This document shows, piece after piece, positions 44,649-57,653 of a DNA stretch of 64,000 nucleotides (position 1 is its first letter; each line of letters begins with the position of its first letter). The notes under the pieces were generated by a model. That model saw only the letters and a list, made by a program, of their open reading frames with translations, made no database searches and was not told the DNA's origin. Source of the DNA: Omphalotus guepiniiformis. Taxonomy: Eukaryota > Basidiomycota > Agaricomycetes > Agaricales > Omphalotaceae. The position numbers were made by a program, and so were the translations under genes. The stretch is from contig JAQOOI010000019.1 in assembly GCA_028554645.1 (NCBI GenBank), positions 1-64,000 of the forward strand, in the 5' to 3' direction.

Positions 44649-45122
44649 TCAGGCGAGAGTCAGGCAGAGGGCGGGCGGGGAACAGCAAAAGAGAGAACCT
44701 GTGCAGCTGTTTCCACCGATGATGCTGAACGAGCTGCAGTTGATTCCTACAGGAGTATCAGGGTTTTGCACGACGACGCCGACTGCAGCTAGTAAGGATC
44801 CAGCCTAATAAGAGAAATCGCGCCATCGGATATAGCTACCTTAGTAGACTCCGCGGTGGTCAAAGATCAAGGTATGGACGAGTCGACTCACAGTCGTGAT
44901 GCTTTGACAACATTGATACGAGGAAGGGTTGCACTGAGTGGGTAACGGCTAAAAGTCAGGTAAGAATTCACGTCTACAATGCATGAAACGCCGACGACGA
45001 CATACCGAGGGGAGAGTCACTGTCGTCGGCGCTGGGGAAATAACTACACCCTGAGGAGTGGCGGCTGCAAGAATGATGAAGAGAGACGAGACCACGAGGG
45101 AGGAGGGACTCCGAGGAAACAT
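44649..45122 (-). CDS. class I hydrophobin
   Basis: Exons 45122-45006, 44948-44892 and 44804-44649 on the minus strand join in phase to 109 residues. A signal peptide is visible (LVVSSLFIILAAATPQG). Eight cysteines follow the hydrophobin order: C-x6-CC (CNPSSYQCC), x27, C (GINC), x10, C, x5, CC (CTGSLFCC), x5, C. Class I hydrophobins self-assemble into amphipathic rodlet films on hyphae, fruit bodies and spores. The spacing between the sixth/seventh cysteine pair and the last cysteine is at or just below the usual class I lower limit, and the mature protein is short. The two introns and their positions fit the family. A TATA-like word lies about 130 bp upstream. Confidence 0.88.
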
Positions 45123-45248
45123 TTGATTGTTCAATTGATTTTTCGTGGGTAGCTTAGCGAAGGAAGTCTTAGTTGTACTGCTATCTGTACAACCAGTTCG
45201 AATGGGCTATTCGCAGGTGAATAATGGGCTTGAGCTTGAGATGCCGCC

Positions 45249-45256
45249 TTTTTATA
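45249..45256 (-). promoter_or_regulatory. TATA-like element for the hydrophobin
   Basis: TATAAAAA on the minus strand, about 127-134 bp upstream of the hydrophobin ATG. Position and strong match suit a highly expressed secreted protein gene, but the start of transcription is not known. Confidence 0.45.
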
Positions 45257-46957
45257 TCTTCGTCGGTAAGTATGTAAGTCACTTGCCGTCATTTACTGAC
45301 AGAAGCTTAAAGACAAACGAACAGGTAGGTAGACTCGGAATCGACCATTTGGTTAGTACATATGACGCACAGCTTCAAACAAAGTATAGGGCATGATGCA
45401 TCAACTGAGGCTGAAACGGCCTTCCGCCGCTGTCATCTGTAACGAGTGAGTACATAACTTAGAGCACTTTCATCGAATGATTGACGCACGCACATACTCT
45501 TCAGACGTTCTGCACTGAACAAGGTAGTTGATAGGATTTGTGGTCTTCAACGTGATTATCGGTGGGCATTGATTGATATACAGACCATTCTGAGCGGAGA
45601 CCCTGTATTCAGGTCGACTCTAATAGCAAGATGTGTTTAGATCATTCTCAACTAGAAAGTGCAGTCAACACTTACCGTTACCTCGAGCCAAATCCTCAAA
45701 TCATCGAAAAGAAAATGCATGTCATTCGACAATGTCATTACATTGCTGAGATTAGGGATATCCACCCTATTCAATTCTTGCTTTATATCAATATGGACCT
45801 GCAAATAGTTCAAGAATGTCTAAATAGACGTGGTCCATTACGCTGCAAAGTATGTCAGCAATCATGCCATGAAGGATAGGAAAGGGTTAGGAACCTTCTT
45901 AGGGCGCGTTGTCAAAGTACTCGTTCATTAAACTCTCCAGGATTATGTCTGTAAATTCCGTACCTCAAAACACCAGTGTCATGCCTTTGCAAAACTCTGA
46001 GGATATCGTCATAGCTGGCTACGTCAGTTCAGTAAGTTAAGGAACACATCTGTACTGGTCACGGACAAGTCTTGTTCCGACACTTACTACATTTTTAGGA
46101 CACGAACGTCCAGTCGATATGATTCCCACCTTTTCTTTGCTTGTCCCACAACCTGGAGGCTGTCAGAGTAGAACATCGAGCATACGTTGCCCACCATCAA
46201 AGGAATCAGGATGATCGGGACGGATGAGAAGAGGGACGATGGGTAAACCCCTTTCCCAATTTGACTACAAGGGATGTCAATTAGCACCTGTTGCGAAACT
46301 CCCGCAAACAAGCGGTTGCTCACAGCAGCGGATTAGTATCCAACATATCGCCACCTCTGTCAGTTCATCGTGAGCGTTTACAGGAACAGACAGAAACTCT
46401 CGAACCACCGCTAATCGTCCATCTCAGGCTCGTCGGAAGGCACCTTGAGAATTAGGTAGCCTAGGGTGCGTGCCAGGAAGACTTGATCCGTATCAATGTA
46501 CTTTTGTTCAAGTGAAAGACACCGATTGTATTCTCTGTGCCAAAGAGGCTGGAGCTCATCGATTCATCCATGATAGCGGAATAATGGGTTTTGTGGGAGT
46601 GTACATATACCATCCTCGGAGTAGAAGGGCCGTAACTTTTTCGCAGAACTTGAAACAGGTTAGTAATTACGACATGATCATCAAAGGTACTTCCAAGATC
46701 ATGTGCCAATGTTTTGAACAGAAGGGCTTGGCAAGCATTGATTGATTTCTCACTCCCACTTTTCCCTCCTTCAACGCTCTTATTGTCGTCGTCGTCGTTG
46801 TTCCCGCCGTCTGTCCGGGGCCGCTACTCGTCATTCACAAGACGAATTAGCATTTCGACTTTCGATAAGGAGTTTCTCCTCCGCCATTCATTCATTGACT
46901 ACGTTCGCTGAACCAGACAAACATTCATTTATCCTTTACGATAACACAACACATAAA
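45257..46957. other. intergenic, 1.7 kb
   Basis: Frames at 45631-45879 (QLESAVNTYRYLEPNPQ) and 46470-46745 (CTFVQVKDTDCILCAKEAG) are open but isolated. I cannot link them or name a family, so they may be remnants. The last 150 bases are the leader of the membrane-protein gene. Confidence 0.4.
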
Positions 46958-49393
46958 ATGGGTTTCCAGCACATTCGAATCGGCCACGCAGGCCACCAGA
47001 AGAGGTCGTCTTCTTCCAGTTGTGATGTTTTTCTTTCATTGCTTTACAAAGTAAAATTCGCTGACAATGATTTGTAGGTTGTACAACAGGAGGTTTCTAC
47101 AAACAGCCTACGACCTCCTCGTCCATAAATGCACTTGAGCCATTGAGTATCACTTGGGACACATCCTGCTTGACCCCAGCAAACAACAAGGTCGACATCT
47201 ATCTTTATGCACCCCAGTTGTCTGCCCCTCGTCTGCATCTCTTCACCGGGGTGAGCTACTCTGACGGGTCCTATAATGCGACCCTCATGCCTCGCTGGTG
47301 GAATGCTACTTCTAGCATTTCTCTTCAACTGCTCATCATTCAAAGCGGTGATGCGCCCTTCCTGGCTACTCTTCCTGCCGGTCCTGTCTTCACCGCGACT
47401 TACTCCGCCCCATCTTCTGGCGACACCCCTGCATCTGCAGATGTCTCTAAAGCGTCTTCCGACACAGGCATCACAAACGCTTCTCCCTCCAGTTCATCTT
47501 CTTCCTCTCACCTCTCAAAGGGGAAGCTTGCTGCTGCTGTTCTCATGCCCCTTCTTGTTGCCATCGCTATCGCCGCCGCGGTCTACATCTACATTAAGCG
47601 CAAGCGAGGCAAGGAAAAGCGCAAGCGTTGGTCCGAAAAGGTCGACCAGCGTATGTCCGTCGTCTCTGCCGACTGGTCCAGCATGTCACCCGCTGGCGCC
47701 AGTGCGGCTATCCGGAACTCTATGGCAATCAACCGCCTGTCCTCGTTCTCTTTCTCCAACGGTCCCGCCCCTCCTTCCCAGATCTACGATGCCGCTGGCC
47801 CAGGTGAATACGCTGGCCAAGCAGGTATCGGTGCTGTCGCTCCAGGAGGTGGAGTTGGCGGATTTGTGGTCCAAGATAACGTCGCTCTTGAATCTGCCGC
47901 TCACGGTCTTTCTCTCACTCCAGCCGAAATGTCACAGCTCCGTCCAGGTCTCCGTTCATCTGCCTATGCCAATGCCGCTGTCGCCAACCGCGTTTCTCGC
48001 GTCTCTTTCGCTATTGATCCCGCTATTCCTGGGCGTCCCTCGGCCGAGTCAAGGAGGAGCGCGTACGAGCGCCCGAGCGTGGACTCTCGCCGAAGCGCGT
48101 ACGAACGCCGGAGTGTTGCAGGCCAAAGCAGGGCATTCCACTCTGGCTTTATTGTTCCCCCTATGCCTGAAGGTGCGGTTGAGACTGTCCGCGCGAGCAT
48201 GTTCGTTGGCGGTGTCAATCCTACTTTGAACCCGTCTGCTTCTGATGGTATGCGCACGAGCCACATGAACGTCTCCAGTGACTCTGTCGCTGCGTCTCGG
48301 ATGTCTAGGTTCGATGAGGTTTACGGGGACTATTCTTATTCTGTTTATGCGGACGAGTCTGGCGACGCTGATGGTGCGATGAGTCCTACGCAGACTGCTG
48401 GGCCTGTGTCTCTCAGTGCAGAGGATATCAAGAAGCGTGTTGCTGCCAAGACAGAGAAGATCGGTGAGGAGGATTCGGATGTTGGGCCTGCCTTGTCCAG
48501 TAAGTTGATTTCTTGATTGTGCCATTTCTTCTGGGTGGTATCGCGTTCGACTTGGTTTCGTCTTTGTTTTTTCTCGTTCTCGATTGCTTTTTGCATGGCT
48601 TGTGTCTTTTTCGTTTCATGACAAGTCTGCCGTATTTGATGGGTAGAGGTGTTGCTGGTTTGCCGTTCCAGGCTTATTTAAAGTCTGTGTATAATCGTGA
48701 TGCCCACGCTGCTGCGGACGGTTGCTGGTTGGACATGGCTGTGCGCACGCATCACGATATAAGAGATTCATTTTGCCTTGGTCTCGGGTACGTTTGGGGG
48801 TTGTCATACACAGCGCCTCAAGCCATTGGGACGGTTTAATGTACTTCTTTTCATGTTCGCGACCCTTTGCTCCACTGATTTCACGATTCATTTCTGTTGT
48901 TCGATATGGCACTAACCATTCTTCTTTTCTCTCAGTGATGCGCGCTCAAGAGCAAGAAGCTAACTCTCTCCCCACCTTCCCTACTCCCATGCACTATCCT
49001 GCTTCAGCCTTCTCTTACCCCTCGGACGATCCAACTCTCTTCTCTGCATCTCCCATCTCGCCCTCCTTCCCCGTGCCCACCATTCCTGGCTCCCCTATCG
49101 CGCCCTCTCTTCCAATGTCTCCTCCGCCCATGGCTCCCCCAGCAGCTGGTATGTCACCTGACGATATGCTCCGTGCGTACGCCGAGCGCAACAAAGCTGG
49201 GAGCCGCGGCACGCCTTCGCCTGTCGCTATCAAGAGCCCGCTGAGCCCCTTGAGTGCCCCTCCGATCACGTTGCCTACGATGACAGATAAGGGGGCCAGG
49301 CCGTTACTTCCTGCCGGGCCTGGATCGTTTTCGCCTGCACGGGGCGCGTATGGAGTAAGTGGCGAGGAGGAGGAGATCGGGAGGGCTGAATGA
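46958..49393 (+). CDS. single-pass membrane protein, orphan
   Basis: Exons 46958-47018, 47078-48499 and 48936-49393 give 646 residues in phase. The N-terminal ~110 residues are beta-rich (LSITWDTSCLTPANNKVDIY, then LHLFTGVSYSDGSYNATLM) and probably extracellular. A Ser-rich linker leads to one membrane helix, LAAAVLMPLLVAIAIAAAVY, followed by a basic KRKRGKEKRKRW stop-transfer. The long cytosolic part is Ser/Ala-rich with SRRSAYER repeats, then a Pro-rich tail. No N-terminal signal peptide is seen. The layout (small ectodomain, one helix, disordered tail) is common to basidiomycete wall-sensor-like proteins, but I know no function for this one. The second intron is 436 bp, much longer than any other here. 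Confidence 0.75.
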
Positions 49394-51827
49394 ATGAGTT
49401 TGAGTAAATGAGCTTGAACGGTAGTGGGTCCATCTCGCTATTCGTTGAATGAGAATTGGCATTTGGAAGTGCCGTCCTGTCTCTTCTCTCCTTCTTATTT
49501 CCTCATTTACTGTACTATTCTCATTCATTGTCTTGGTTTCTTTCCCGGCCCTTCCTTTTCTTACATCCAGTCTCAAGTGTCCACGGTTTTTTTCCAGTCC
49601 CTCGTTTTTTGGCTGTTTAGTTCTGTGTAATGTTTCTTCTCTGGTGTTCCTCACCGTCGACGCCGCTCGCCTTGCGGTCTAATGTCAGTGACGGTTATAC
49701 ATTAGCGCCCTCCCGTTCCATTCTGTTGCGTTTCTGCCTTTCCTTCTCCCTATATCCTGGGGCTCCTACCCACGTCTTGTCGAAGCTCCAGCCTGAGTTT
49801 CAGTACGCTGTCGGCGTGCTTCGCTCCATCGTACGATACTCTACATTTCCGTCTGATTCCTTCTCCGGCGTTCTGTTCAGTTTCACCATTTTCCCCTACA
49901 AGTTCAGATTCGTTTTGTGTTCTTGCTCTCCATCGCCTGCACCCATAACGATACCAAACTACGTATATATATACCAGAATCCTACCTTCCAGTGTTCCTG
50001 AACGCCGTTTTTGTGAAATTTTCTTTCTTCAAATCTTCAGATACTGACTGTGTTCAGGTTTTGAATTACCTTTTTTTTCTTGTGGTCGCTCAGTTCGTTG
50101 ATACTTGTATCAGTTCTGGGGCGCTATTTAGTTGGTGCTGCACATGCAGACATACATATCCTTATTTATTTATTTTTTCTTCAATCTACGTGCCTCCTTC
50201 ACCTCCGTCGGTGGATTTAGGCTCCTCGCGCGTCTTGTTTTCATCTCTCGTCTCACCTTGCTTGAGAAGCAGCAGGCAGGAGCATGTAGGAGGTACTACC
50301 AGGAGACAAATCTGGCAAAGAGTAGGAACGGGCCGTGTACCTTTCATAATTCACCTTGGGCGGTGCCTGTGTTTGATAGTATCAGTATATACCATGACCC
50401 TTTGCGGTGTGTTGACGTGCAGTGTATGGTGGTGATATCTCGAGTTGCCCGACCGTGTAACGACGTTCAGTACTAGTTGGGAACAACGCTTGTAAGAAGT
50501 TGATCTCTTAGATCAATAAAGCGTTCCAAATGTATTCAGTGGGTCTTGTTCTTTGTCGATCTGCGAGTCAACGTTCGCGATGTTGCAGGTGCTATTTGAA
50601 GGTTGTCATTTAGAAAGATGAACAGTCTCTGATGTGCTGCGCCTGCATTAGCCTCATGCTTGCTACTGGGCTACTCATGATGGTCTCTCCGGTGCGTAAA
50701 TGAGTTCACGTAGATATTCGAAGTTTAGTAGGCTTGTGGACTTTCCTGCATCTTTCCTTCTTCTCCTTACGAATCTCGTTCTTCAGCTGCCGACTTCTTT
50801 GCATTGAAGCTCTGCAAGTTCGTCACGACAGGCCGGAGACGAGTTGTATATGCCATGCTCTGGAAGCTCCAATGGACACTAAAGGTGATCTCAAGCAACC
50901 TTCAAGCAACCATTCTATCTTAGACAACAACATAGAGTCGATGCATGAGCATGGGATGATCTCATGAAGCAACTGCTGTCTGTGCAACCGCCCTATAGTT
51001 GAACAATATGGCATAAATGCTTCGCTACTCAAGGAGAATGCGTCAGCAAACCATATACATACATGCATTGTATTCGTCCAATCAATGCAATTGAACTATG
51101 GGAAGCACGATCAACTCTTCAAGATCCTTTGAGCTATCTGGATGTCATCCTCACCAGCTCCGAGTCGGTAAACCTTCCGGTTAGTCACACAGTATTTGTA
51201 CTTTGCACGGACAGTGGGATTCGGAAGTGTATCCGTCTGCCCCGCAACATGAATCTAGAGCTCATTAGTGAGCACTAGTGAGCGGTGAAGGCACGGCACC
51301 GTCGGTGTATATTTGCAGCATGGCGGGCTGGCACTACTACGTACGCCGCAGTTTGCATTGTTCGTGGCACTGTCGGTGTATAGTAACCCCTTCCAACATG
51401 TTGGACCAAGAAAGTAGGCTGTTCTTCCGCTAGCGCCGCAGTTGTACTGTTGGTGCAGAAAAAATGGACTTGCATTGAACATAGTGGCGAGAAATCACAG
51501 CTCTGAGTCTAGATTTGAAGAGGCAAGCTTTATTGGTCCCTTGACTGTTCGTTGGCGCTGTTCGAGAAGAAACCAAAACACCATCCTGCAGCTAAGTAAC
51601 TTTGAGCGAACAAGTTGAGGAAGTCTTATTTTAGAGAACAAGCAAACCGGACAGCCTTCATGCGCGCAAGATGGACGAATTTCACAAAGCGCAGCGCGGC
51701 AGTGGACCGGCAGACAAATTAGCCCCGTGTGAACTTGTTGTAACTGCCCCGACGACCGGAGGATATACACCGTTGTCCTCTCCTTCACCACCGTCCTTTT
51801 CCATTTTTCTTTTCCCCTTCTTGACAT
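49394..51827. other. intergenic, 2.4 kb
   Basis: Pyrimidine-rich sequence to about 50500, probably the 3' UTR region of the membrane-protein gene. The word AATAAA lies at about 50515 and may be a polyadenylation signal. After that I see no supported gene. Confidence 0.45.
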
Positions 51828-53982
51828 ATGAGCTGTCCCAGTGAAAATCAAGAGTCTGTCGACCAGTCTAGTTTTTGGAGCGAGGACGGTATAGATTGGG
51901 ATGCGCACCGAATAGGATGGGCAATTGCTGGCGGTTGCACAGCGCTGGTGCGTAGCTCTGATTACTTACAGCCTGTTTCTTTCGCTCAACGATGTACAAA
52001 GACCGTCATTATATCCACCATTTCCGTCTTGAAACACTGTCGGTACGTTATGGCTTCGTTCAACTAAAGTCGTCTAATTAAGCGCTTTCCGTGCCTTTAG
52101 AACCTACACAAATCGCAATGAACAGCGACAGATGTCCGTACTACCTCGATATTGCGGCAGATCGATCTCATGCTTGACTCGTACAGCCTCCGGATATTGT
52201 ACATGCCTCCAGTCTACGCCATAATATCCTTCTTTTCGTATCGTTTTTTCCGGAGTTACACATATTACGAACTGATTGAAGTCGGTGCGTTTCCCTTCTG
52301 CCCTCCAGATGAGAATGTTTGACTGACAAAAATATCTTTCAGTTTATGAGGTTCGTGCAATTGTTTCCTTGACAAAAGACTGTTGTTCATCTGGCAGGAG
52401 TAGGCTATAACCTTAAGCGCCTTCTTGTACGTCAAATTCCCTTTGCACCGTTTCTAGCTCGAACTAACCCAGATTGTAGACTTTTACTAATTGAATTCGT
52501 GGCGGCAACAGCTGCTGATCATGAAGCTGGGAGCGCCATTGCACGGAAAGACAAGAGAAAGCTACCATTACCCGTTCGTGGACCCACAAAAATCATTTCC
52601 TCAATCATTCCCCTCATCATTTTTCCCTCCTACAGTTCTGTTTTTGGAGGTATAGGCCTACGAAGGTGAGCCATATAATCAATTCTTCCAGGCGACCGAG
52701 CTCAACTTTGACCTTTTTAGCCTTACTTCATGTATACCCTCAAGGTAGCGCTCACTGTTGATTCTCAAGGAGAATATTTTACGGATATTTCTTTCAGTGG
52801 TCAGTGTTGCAGTATGTTGTCGTACGCCCAGGTATACACTCCCCACTTTTCCTTGTCTGTTGCGTTTGCTTACAATGGTCATCACCTAGCTGTCTCGGTA
52901 GCTGGCATAATCTGCCAATACTATAACGTGTTATGCGAATCTGCTGGATTCGACGTACATTATGCTAATGTATACCTCGAGGCGATTGATTTCGTCAGCA
53001 TCAGGTCTGTGGATCTGTTTTGACAATGGTACCGCTCACCCACACGTCTCTCCTGTTCAGTGTTGCCCTTTACGGCCTCTTCCTCTTCTACGGACTTACG
53101 AAGGAAGAGCTGGTTGGACGGCGGCCACTGGCAAAGTTCTTGTCAATTAAATTAATCGTGATGTTCACGTTCTACCAGTCTTTTGTTGTGCGTAAATGGG
53201 CTGTTTTGCGATGTACGCCAGAGGACTAACCCGAGTACTACAGTTCAGCGCATTGGAGGGTAGAGTGATCAAAGGTACAGTCTTCGTACTCTTTACTCCA
53301 AACATGGGATCCTGACGCCATCTTGATTCTCTAGCAACTCAGTATTGGACTGCCACCAACATAGCCGACGGGTTGAGCGCCTTGACTATTTGCATCGAAG
53401 TGCGCTAGCATCTCCCCATGTTTCCCGAGGATGATACTGACGAGTTCGGAAGATGATCTTTTTCGCCCTTGGAATGTGGTGGGCTTACACGCCAAATGAA
53501 TATCGTGTTCCTGGTGCTCCGCCAACAAGTATCGGGCGACCGTTGTGGGATTCGTGCGTCACACAATCAACCACCGTTTTGCTTCCATGCTGACCAAGCG
53601 TAATTCTCGGGTTGCTATAGCATAAATTTCAGCGAGTGTCTATCTAGTCTATTCACTTGTTCTTCATGACTGACGTATCAATATCGCAGGTGACTTTGCC
53701 ATGGAAATCTGGGGTTCTATCAAGTTCTTCATTGACTACTACCGTGGTGTTCCTGAAGCGCACAGCCGAAATCAAGTTCCTCACAAGGCAGATTTCGGGC
53801 AAGCTTTCGGCATTAGTTCAGGTTCCCAGTCGGGCTACATCAAGCCAAGGGGTGCAGGAGCCCTCACTAGCAGCAGTGAGTACGCCTTAAGCAGTCAAGC
53901 TCATAGGTTGAGCTACGATGAGGATATCCGATTAGCACCTTATAGCTACGGGGATAGCTCAAACCACGGACATGGCTCCTGA
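51828..53982 (+). CDS. TMEM184/DUF300 multi-pass membrane protein
   Basis: Seventeen exons join in phase to 415 residues: 51828-51947, 52002-52042, 52101-52133, 52187-52284, 52343-52350, 52404-52426, 52480-52573, 52636-52665, 52721-52744, 52798-52831, 52890-53004, 53061-53187, 53244-53274, 53335-53399, 53453-53553, 53621-53631 and 53690-53982. Family marks are RNEQRQILRILYMPPVYAI, SYTYYELIEVVYEA, KPYFMYTLK (continuous across the splice), YGLFLFYGLTKEEL and KLIVMFTFYQSF. The family includes LAZ1 of plants and the organic solute transporter alpha subunit; seven membrane helices are expected in vacuolar or endosomal membranes. Two micro-exons (8 and 11 nt) occur. The last intron (53632-53689) must start with GC to keep INFSDFAMEIW in frame. 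Confidence 0.88.
53632..53689 (+). other. GC-AG intron in the DUF300 gene
   Basis: The donor TTCA|GCGAGT with acceptor CGCAG|GTGAC gives phase 1 and the expected NFSDFAM. The GT two bases further on gives an immediate stop. Confidence 0.7.
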
Positions 53983-54290
53983 ACGGCCTGAACGTTCAAC
54001 GCTCGACTGTCAAACGTTCTTATTTTTTGCCATTCTCCAATGATCTAAGCGTAGTCGGCATGCGGAGTATATTGTATCGAGAATAGCCTAGATTTGCTTG
54101 GGTGTGTGGAAGCGGGAGAAGGGGGTTTAGTATGCGTGCGCGGTTCTGTGCTTCATGTTTTCATTGTACTATTCCATGACTGATATATCTATTTCCTGTA
54201 TTTTGGTTCAAATTTTGAAAATCGTGAACTCGTTTTGAGACATGTGATTTCACGTACTTTGAACTGAAACCACGTATAGATACCCAACGA

Positions 54291-55043
54291 ATGCAGCCTT
54301 GTCAGAATCTCGCGAGTATGTCCCAACCACCACCTCTTCAAGATTCTCCTTTACCTGGCCACAAGTTCTACTCCGATGAATATCGCAATATCCTCACCGA
54401 TCTTCGTCGTACGTTGGCGGTACTGGCACCGTTTTGTCCCACCAATGCTCACTGCATGTTCACTCTTTCAGGCTCCCAAATTCCACTCGCCGATGCAAGC
54501 GTGGAGGAAAACGATTACACTGCTACAACTGGAGGTGCAGGTAAGTTTTCATATTGGGCGACTTGTCGTTCTACTGAGTACTACATGATCTTGCCACAGC
54601 CGATGCCCCGCCCTGGTTTGCACCTGCCGTTGCTCAAGCCTTGATACCGATTAGGCAGGAGTTAGTACAGCTACGAATAGCTAGTGTGATGGTAAGCTAC
54701 TAGTGTTGCCTACACTATTCACTTCTGATATCAGAACTCACTCCACAGGCATACAACGGCACTCGAGGTGACGGGTTACGTCTCCCGTATCAAATTGTCT
54801 GCTTCCCAGATGGAACTGATCCAGTTCACGACCATGTGAGTAACTGGTTCCTCCCTCAAGCCATACTCTGAGAAACACCAAACTTCACAGAATCTCCCCC
54901 GATTATACAACATTCATGACATACGCGATCTCACAGACGAAGAAACCGATATCTACATTCAACGTTATGGAATACAAGTTCGTGAAGACATGAGCAAGAG
55001 GGACTTGATTGCCTATTATATCGGGTGCCCAATTCTTCTATGA
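54291..55043 (+). CDS. Mug135-like small protein
   Basis: Five exons (54291-54408, 54472-54540, 54600-54691, 54749-54835 and 54891-55043) give 172 residues in phase. The C-terminal part reads GDGLRLPYQIVCFPDGTDP, then NLPRLYNIHDIRDLTDEE and IYIQRYGIQV. This matches the pattern of the Mug135-like C-terminal domain in fungi: a strand with PFxDG, then NLPxLxxxxxIxxLT, then a Tyr-rich helix. In fission yeast the founding gene is upregulated in meiosis; its function is unknown. The N-terminus contains a Pro-rich leader. A second in-frame ATG at 54318 is also possible. Confidence 0.65.
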
Positions 55044-55790
55044 TTTGTCAGGCAGGTAGTTGAATGGATAGAGGCAATTAGCGCAACTGGTTTGTTTCAG
55101 GCTTCTGTTGAAAGAGTAACGTATCCGACATGACTCTCACTGCACGATATCCAAGCGTCCACAAGCTATTCCCAATCCAGCAACCTTCAAGGTGGAGTCG
55201 AACGAACTTTGCTCAGAAGGACTCGACTTCTACTAGCTCGTCATACAAGGTGGCCGGTGCCATAGCTGTGATAAGTAAGTTGGTACCTTGTGTTCTAATT
55301 TACACCTTAGTATTCGCAAGAAATTGCGTGCAATTAGCCTGAGTAAATGTGATTCCGAAATAGTAGTTTCACTTTGTTGATCTTTCAAGGTTTGCTTTGG
55401 GCTCGTTACCGTACATCATGATTACACGTATACAATATTGAGTTCCAGGGTTTAACAGATCTTTTCAGCTGAGCCTCAATGCAGTACGAACGAAACACAG
55501 AAATCACTCCCGGTGTACAGTGTTTGTGCCGAATTGGGCTATTCTCTGAGCCGAGGCGCGGCTTCAAAAGTTGTTGCAAAACTCCATCAACCGTGACTTG
55601 CCACTTCAGCTTAGCTTTAACCGTCAACCGCCCCGTCAAACCTCGCATCTTTGACTTTGGTCCTAGAGAATCTCTCTGAATTCTACAGCGTAGGCTAACT
55701 CACACAATCACAGACTCTCAAGTAAATCCAGGAGACCTCTGTGTACATTCCGTACGGGCCGAGAACGCGAAACAGTTGAAAACTCGAAAA
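55044..55790. other. intergenic, 0.75 kb
   Basis: No supported gene. Short frames on both strands lack motifs. Confidence 0.5.
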
Positions 55791-57653
55791 ATGCCCTCAA
55801 GAGACTCGATAAAGTCTACGTCACTTTCTACTACCCAGTCACACTCACAGTCACCTCAGATGCATCTTCATCTACACGCTCCTTCTTCCCCAATGCACAC
55901 TTCTCTTCAGTCAAACAGTGCCAACAGTGCCAGCAAAACCACCACTCCGATTCCGATCGCGAGTGGTAATGCTGTGGATGATACTGATACTACTATATCT
56001 GCATCTTCATCACTCGCTCGACATTCTCCGGCGAAAATGACTAGGGGGGGCTTAGTACCATCAAAGCGACGCGCGGATGATGATGATCCTGATGGGGAGA
56101 CGTCGGATATTGTCACTGGTGGCACGTCGAATTCGGTCAAGAGGATGAAGATGAAGACGCCTCAGGCGGTATTCCAGAGGTCGGAATCCGGTACCGGTAG
56201 TACCAGAACCAGAACCAAAACCGGGATTTCTACTGCTAGTATCAATATCAGTACACCTGGTAACCTTGAAGACGCGATTGATATGAAAAGGTAAGTTTCA
56301 AAAACCCCACAATCTCCGATATTGAATTCTGAGAAGCTTTTTCTCTTTCTTTTCCTTTTTCCTTTTTCTTGGGTTTTCTCTCTCCATCTTTCGTCTTTCG
56401 TTTTTGTTTCTTTCTCACTGACTTTTAAAACTCTTTCTCTTTCTTCTTCTAGAATCCCAGTACCTCAATTATCGATCGCCCCGGGTACGATGCATGGCAA
56501 AACCTCCGAGTCGATTCAGAACTTACTAGAATCAGAATCATCGGATGATACGTCGAGTTCACCCCTATGTCGCGTATGTACTAATACTGATACTACAAAC
56601 TCCACGGACTCCTCGTCCTCGACGACGAAACTCGTACGAAACAGCGCACTCGGGGGTCATGAACATGGTGCTAGTACCACAACCAGCATCCCAGACCGAA
56701 ATCCAAATTTCCCGCTTACTTCTACTTCTACTTCTTCTTCTACAACCACTTCTTCTTCTTCCGAGTCTACTAAACCCATCAAAACCCACTCTCATAGACT
56801 CAAACCCACTAAAGAAGTCCGGTTCGATGTCTCCAATTCCAATTCCAATTCCTCCCCCTCTTCTCCACGTACTCCCAATTCCAATTCCCACAACCGCCTC
56901 AACCCCAACCCCAACCTCAATCTCCACTCCCGCACTCACACTCACATTAACACCCTAAGCCTCCGAGACCTCATAAACGCCCCTTTACCGATATCCTACA
57001 CTCGTACAGTTATAACTCCCGATACACTTCCTTTACCCACGCCAGTCGAACCCGGGCCAATCACTCGCATCAAATCCTGGACATCCTCGTCGTCCGCCTT
57101 GAACTCATCCTCCTTCCGGACGGGGTCCAAAGTCGAGTTATTGAACGCCGACACTAGTATCATGTTACCTCCGGATACACAACATCCACATCCACATCCA
57201 CATCCACACGCAGTAAATCCTTCCATCACCGGAGATACCTCACTATCAACAACAGGGGGTAGAGGTAGAGGAAGACCTAAATCCAAACCCAACTCAAACC
57301 CAACTCGACTTCCCAACCCCAACCCCATCCCGAACCCCCCCAACTCCGAACTTCGATCCACTCGTACTCGTACACGTAGAGGTCAACCCTCGGGAGGCTT
57401 ACCGGTACCATCTCCAACAACAACAACAACCCGTACACACCCCTCCGAGTCATACACCTCTACTCCCGAGGAGATCCACGAACGTAGGGCACGAGAACGT
57501 TGGGAGAGGGGACTTCGACATCGGGAGAGGGAGGAGAGGGCTAGGAAGGCTGGTGCTGGTGCTGGTGGTGGTGGTGGTGGTGGTGTAGCTGTAAACTTGC
57601 GGAAGGATAAGGAGAAGGAGAAGGATAAGAAGGTGATGAGGATGAGGGGTTAG
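55791..57653 (+). CDS. low-complexity protein, nuclear-type
   Basis: Exons 55791-56290 and 56453-57653 give 566 residues in phase across a 162-bp intron that is extremely pyrimidine-rich. The protein is almost wholly disordered, with Ser/Thr/His-rich, poly-Ser, Asn/Pro and HPHPHPHPH tracts. Basic clusters (SKRRADDDD, VKRMKMK) resemble nuclear localisation signals. The C-terminus is a charged helix (HERRARERWERGLRHRERE) followed by poly-Gly. A CRVC pair is the only cysteine motif. I recognise no domain. The frame stays open through many codon repeats, which supports coding. The intron could alternatively be partly retained, since the frame upstream of 56453 is open from 56322. Confidence 0.55.

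Noticed and set aside
47276..48229. 317-codon frame on the plus strand
   Set aside because: It overlaps the membrane-protein exon in another frame. It is Leu/Ser/Pro-rich without motifs, while the chosen frame joins both neighbouring exons in phase.
48049..48525. 158-codon frame on the minus strand
   Set aside because: Antisense shadow of the SRRSAYER repeats of the membrane protein; Arg-rich only because of the opposite strand.
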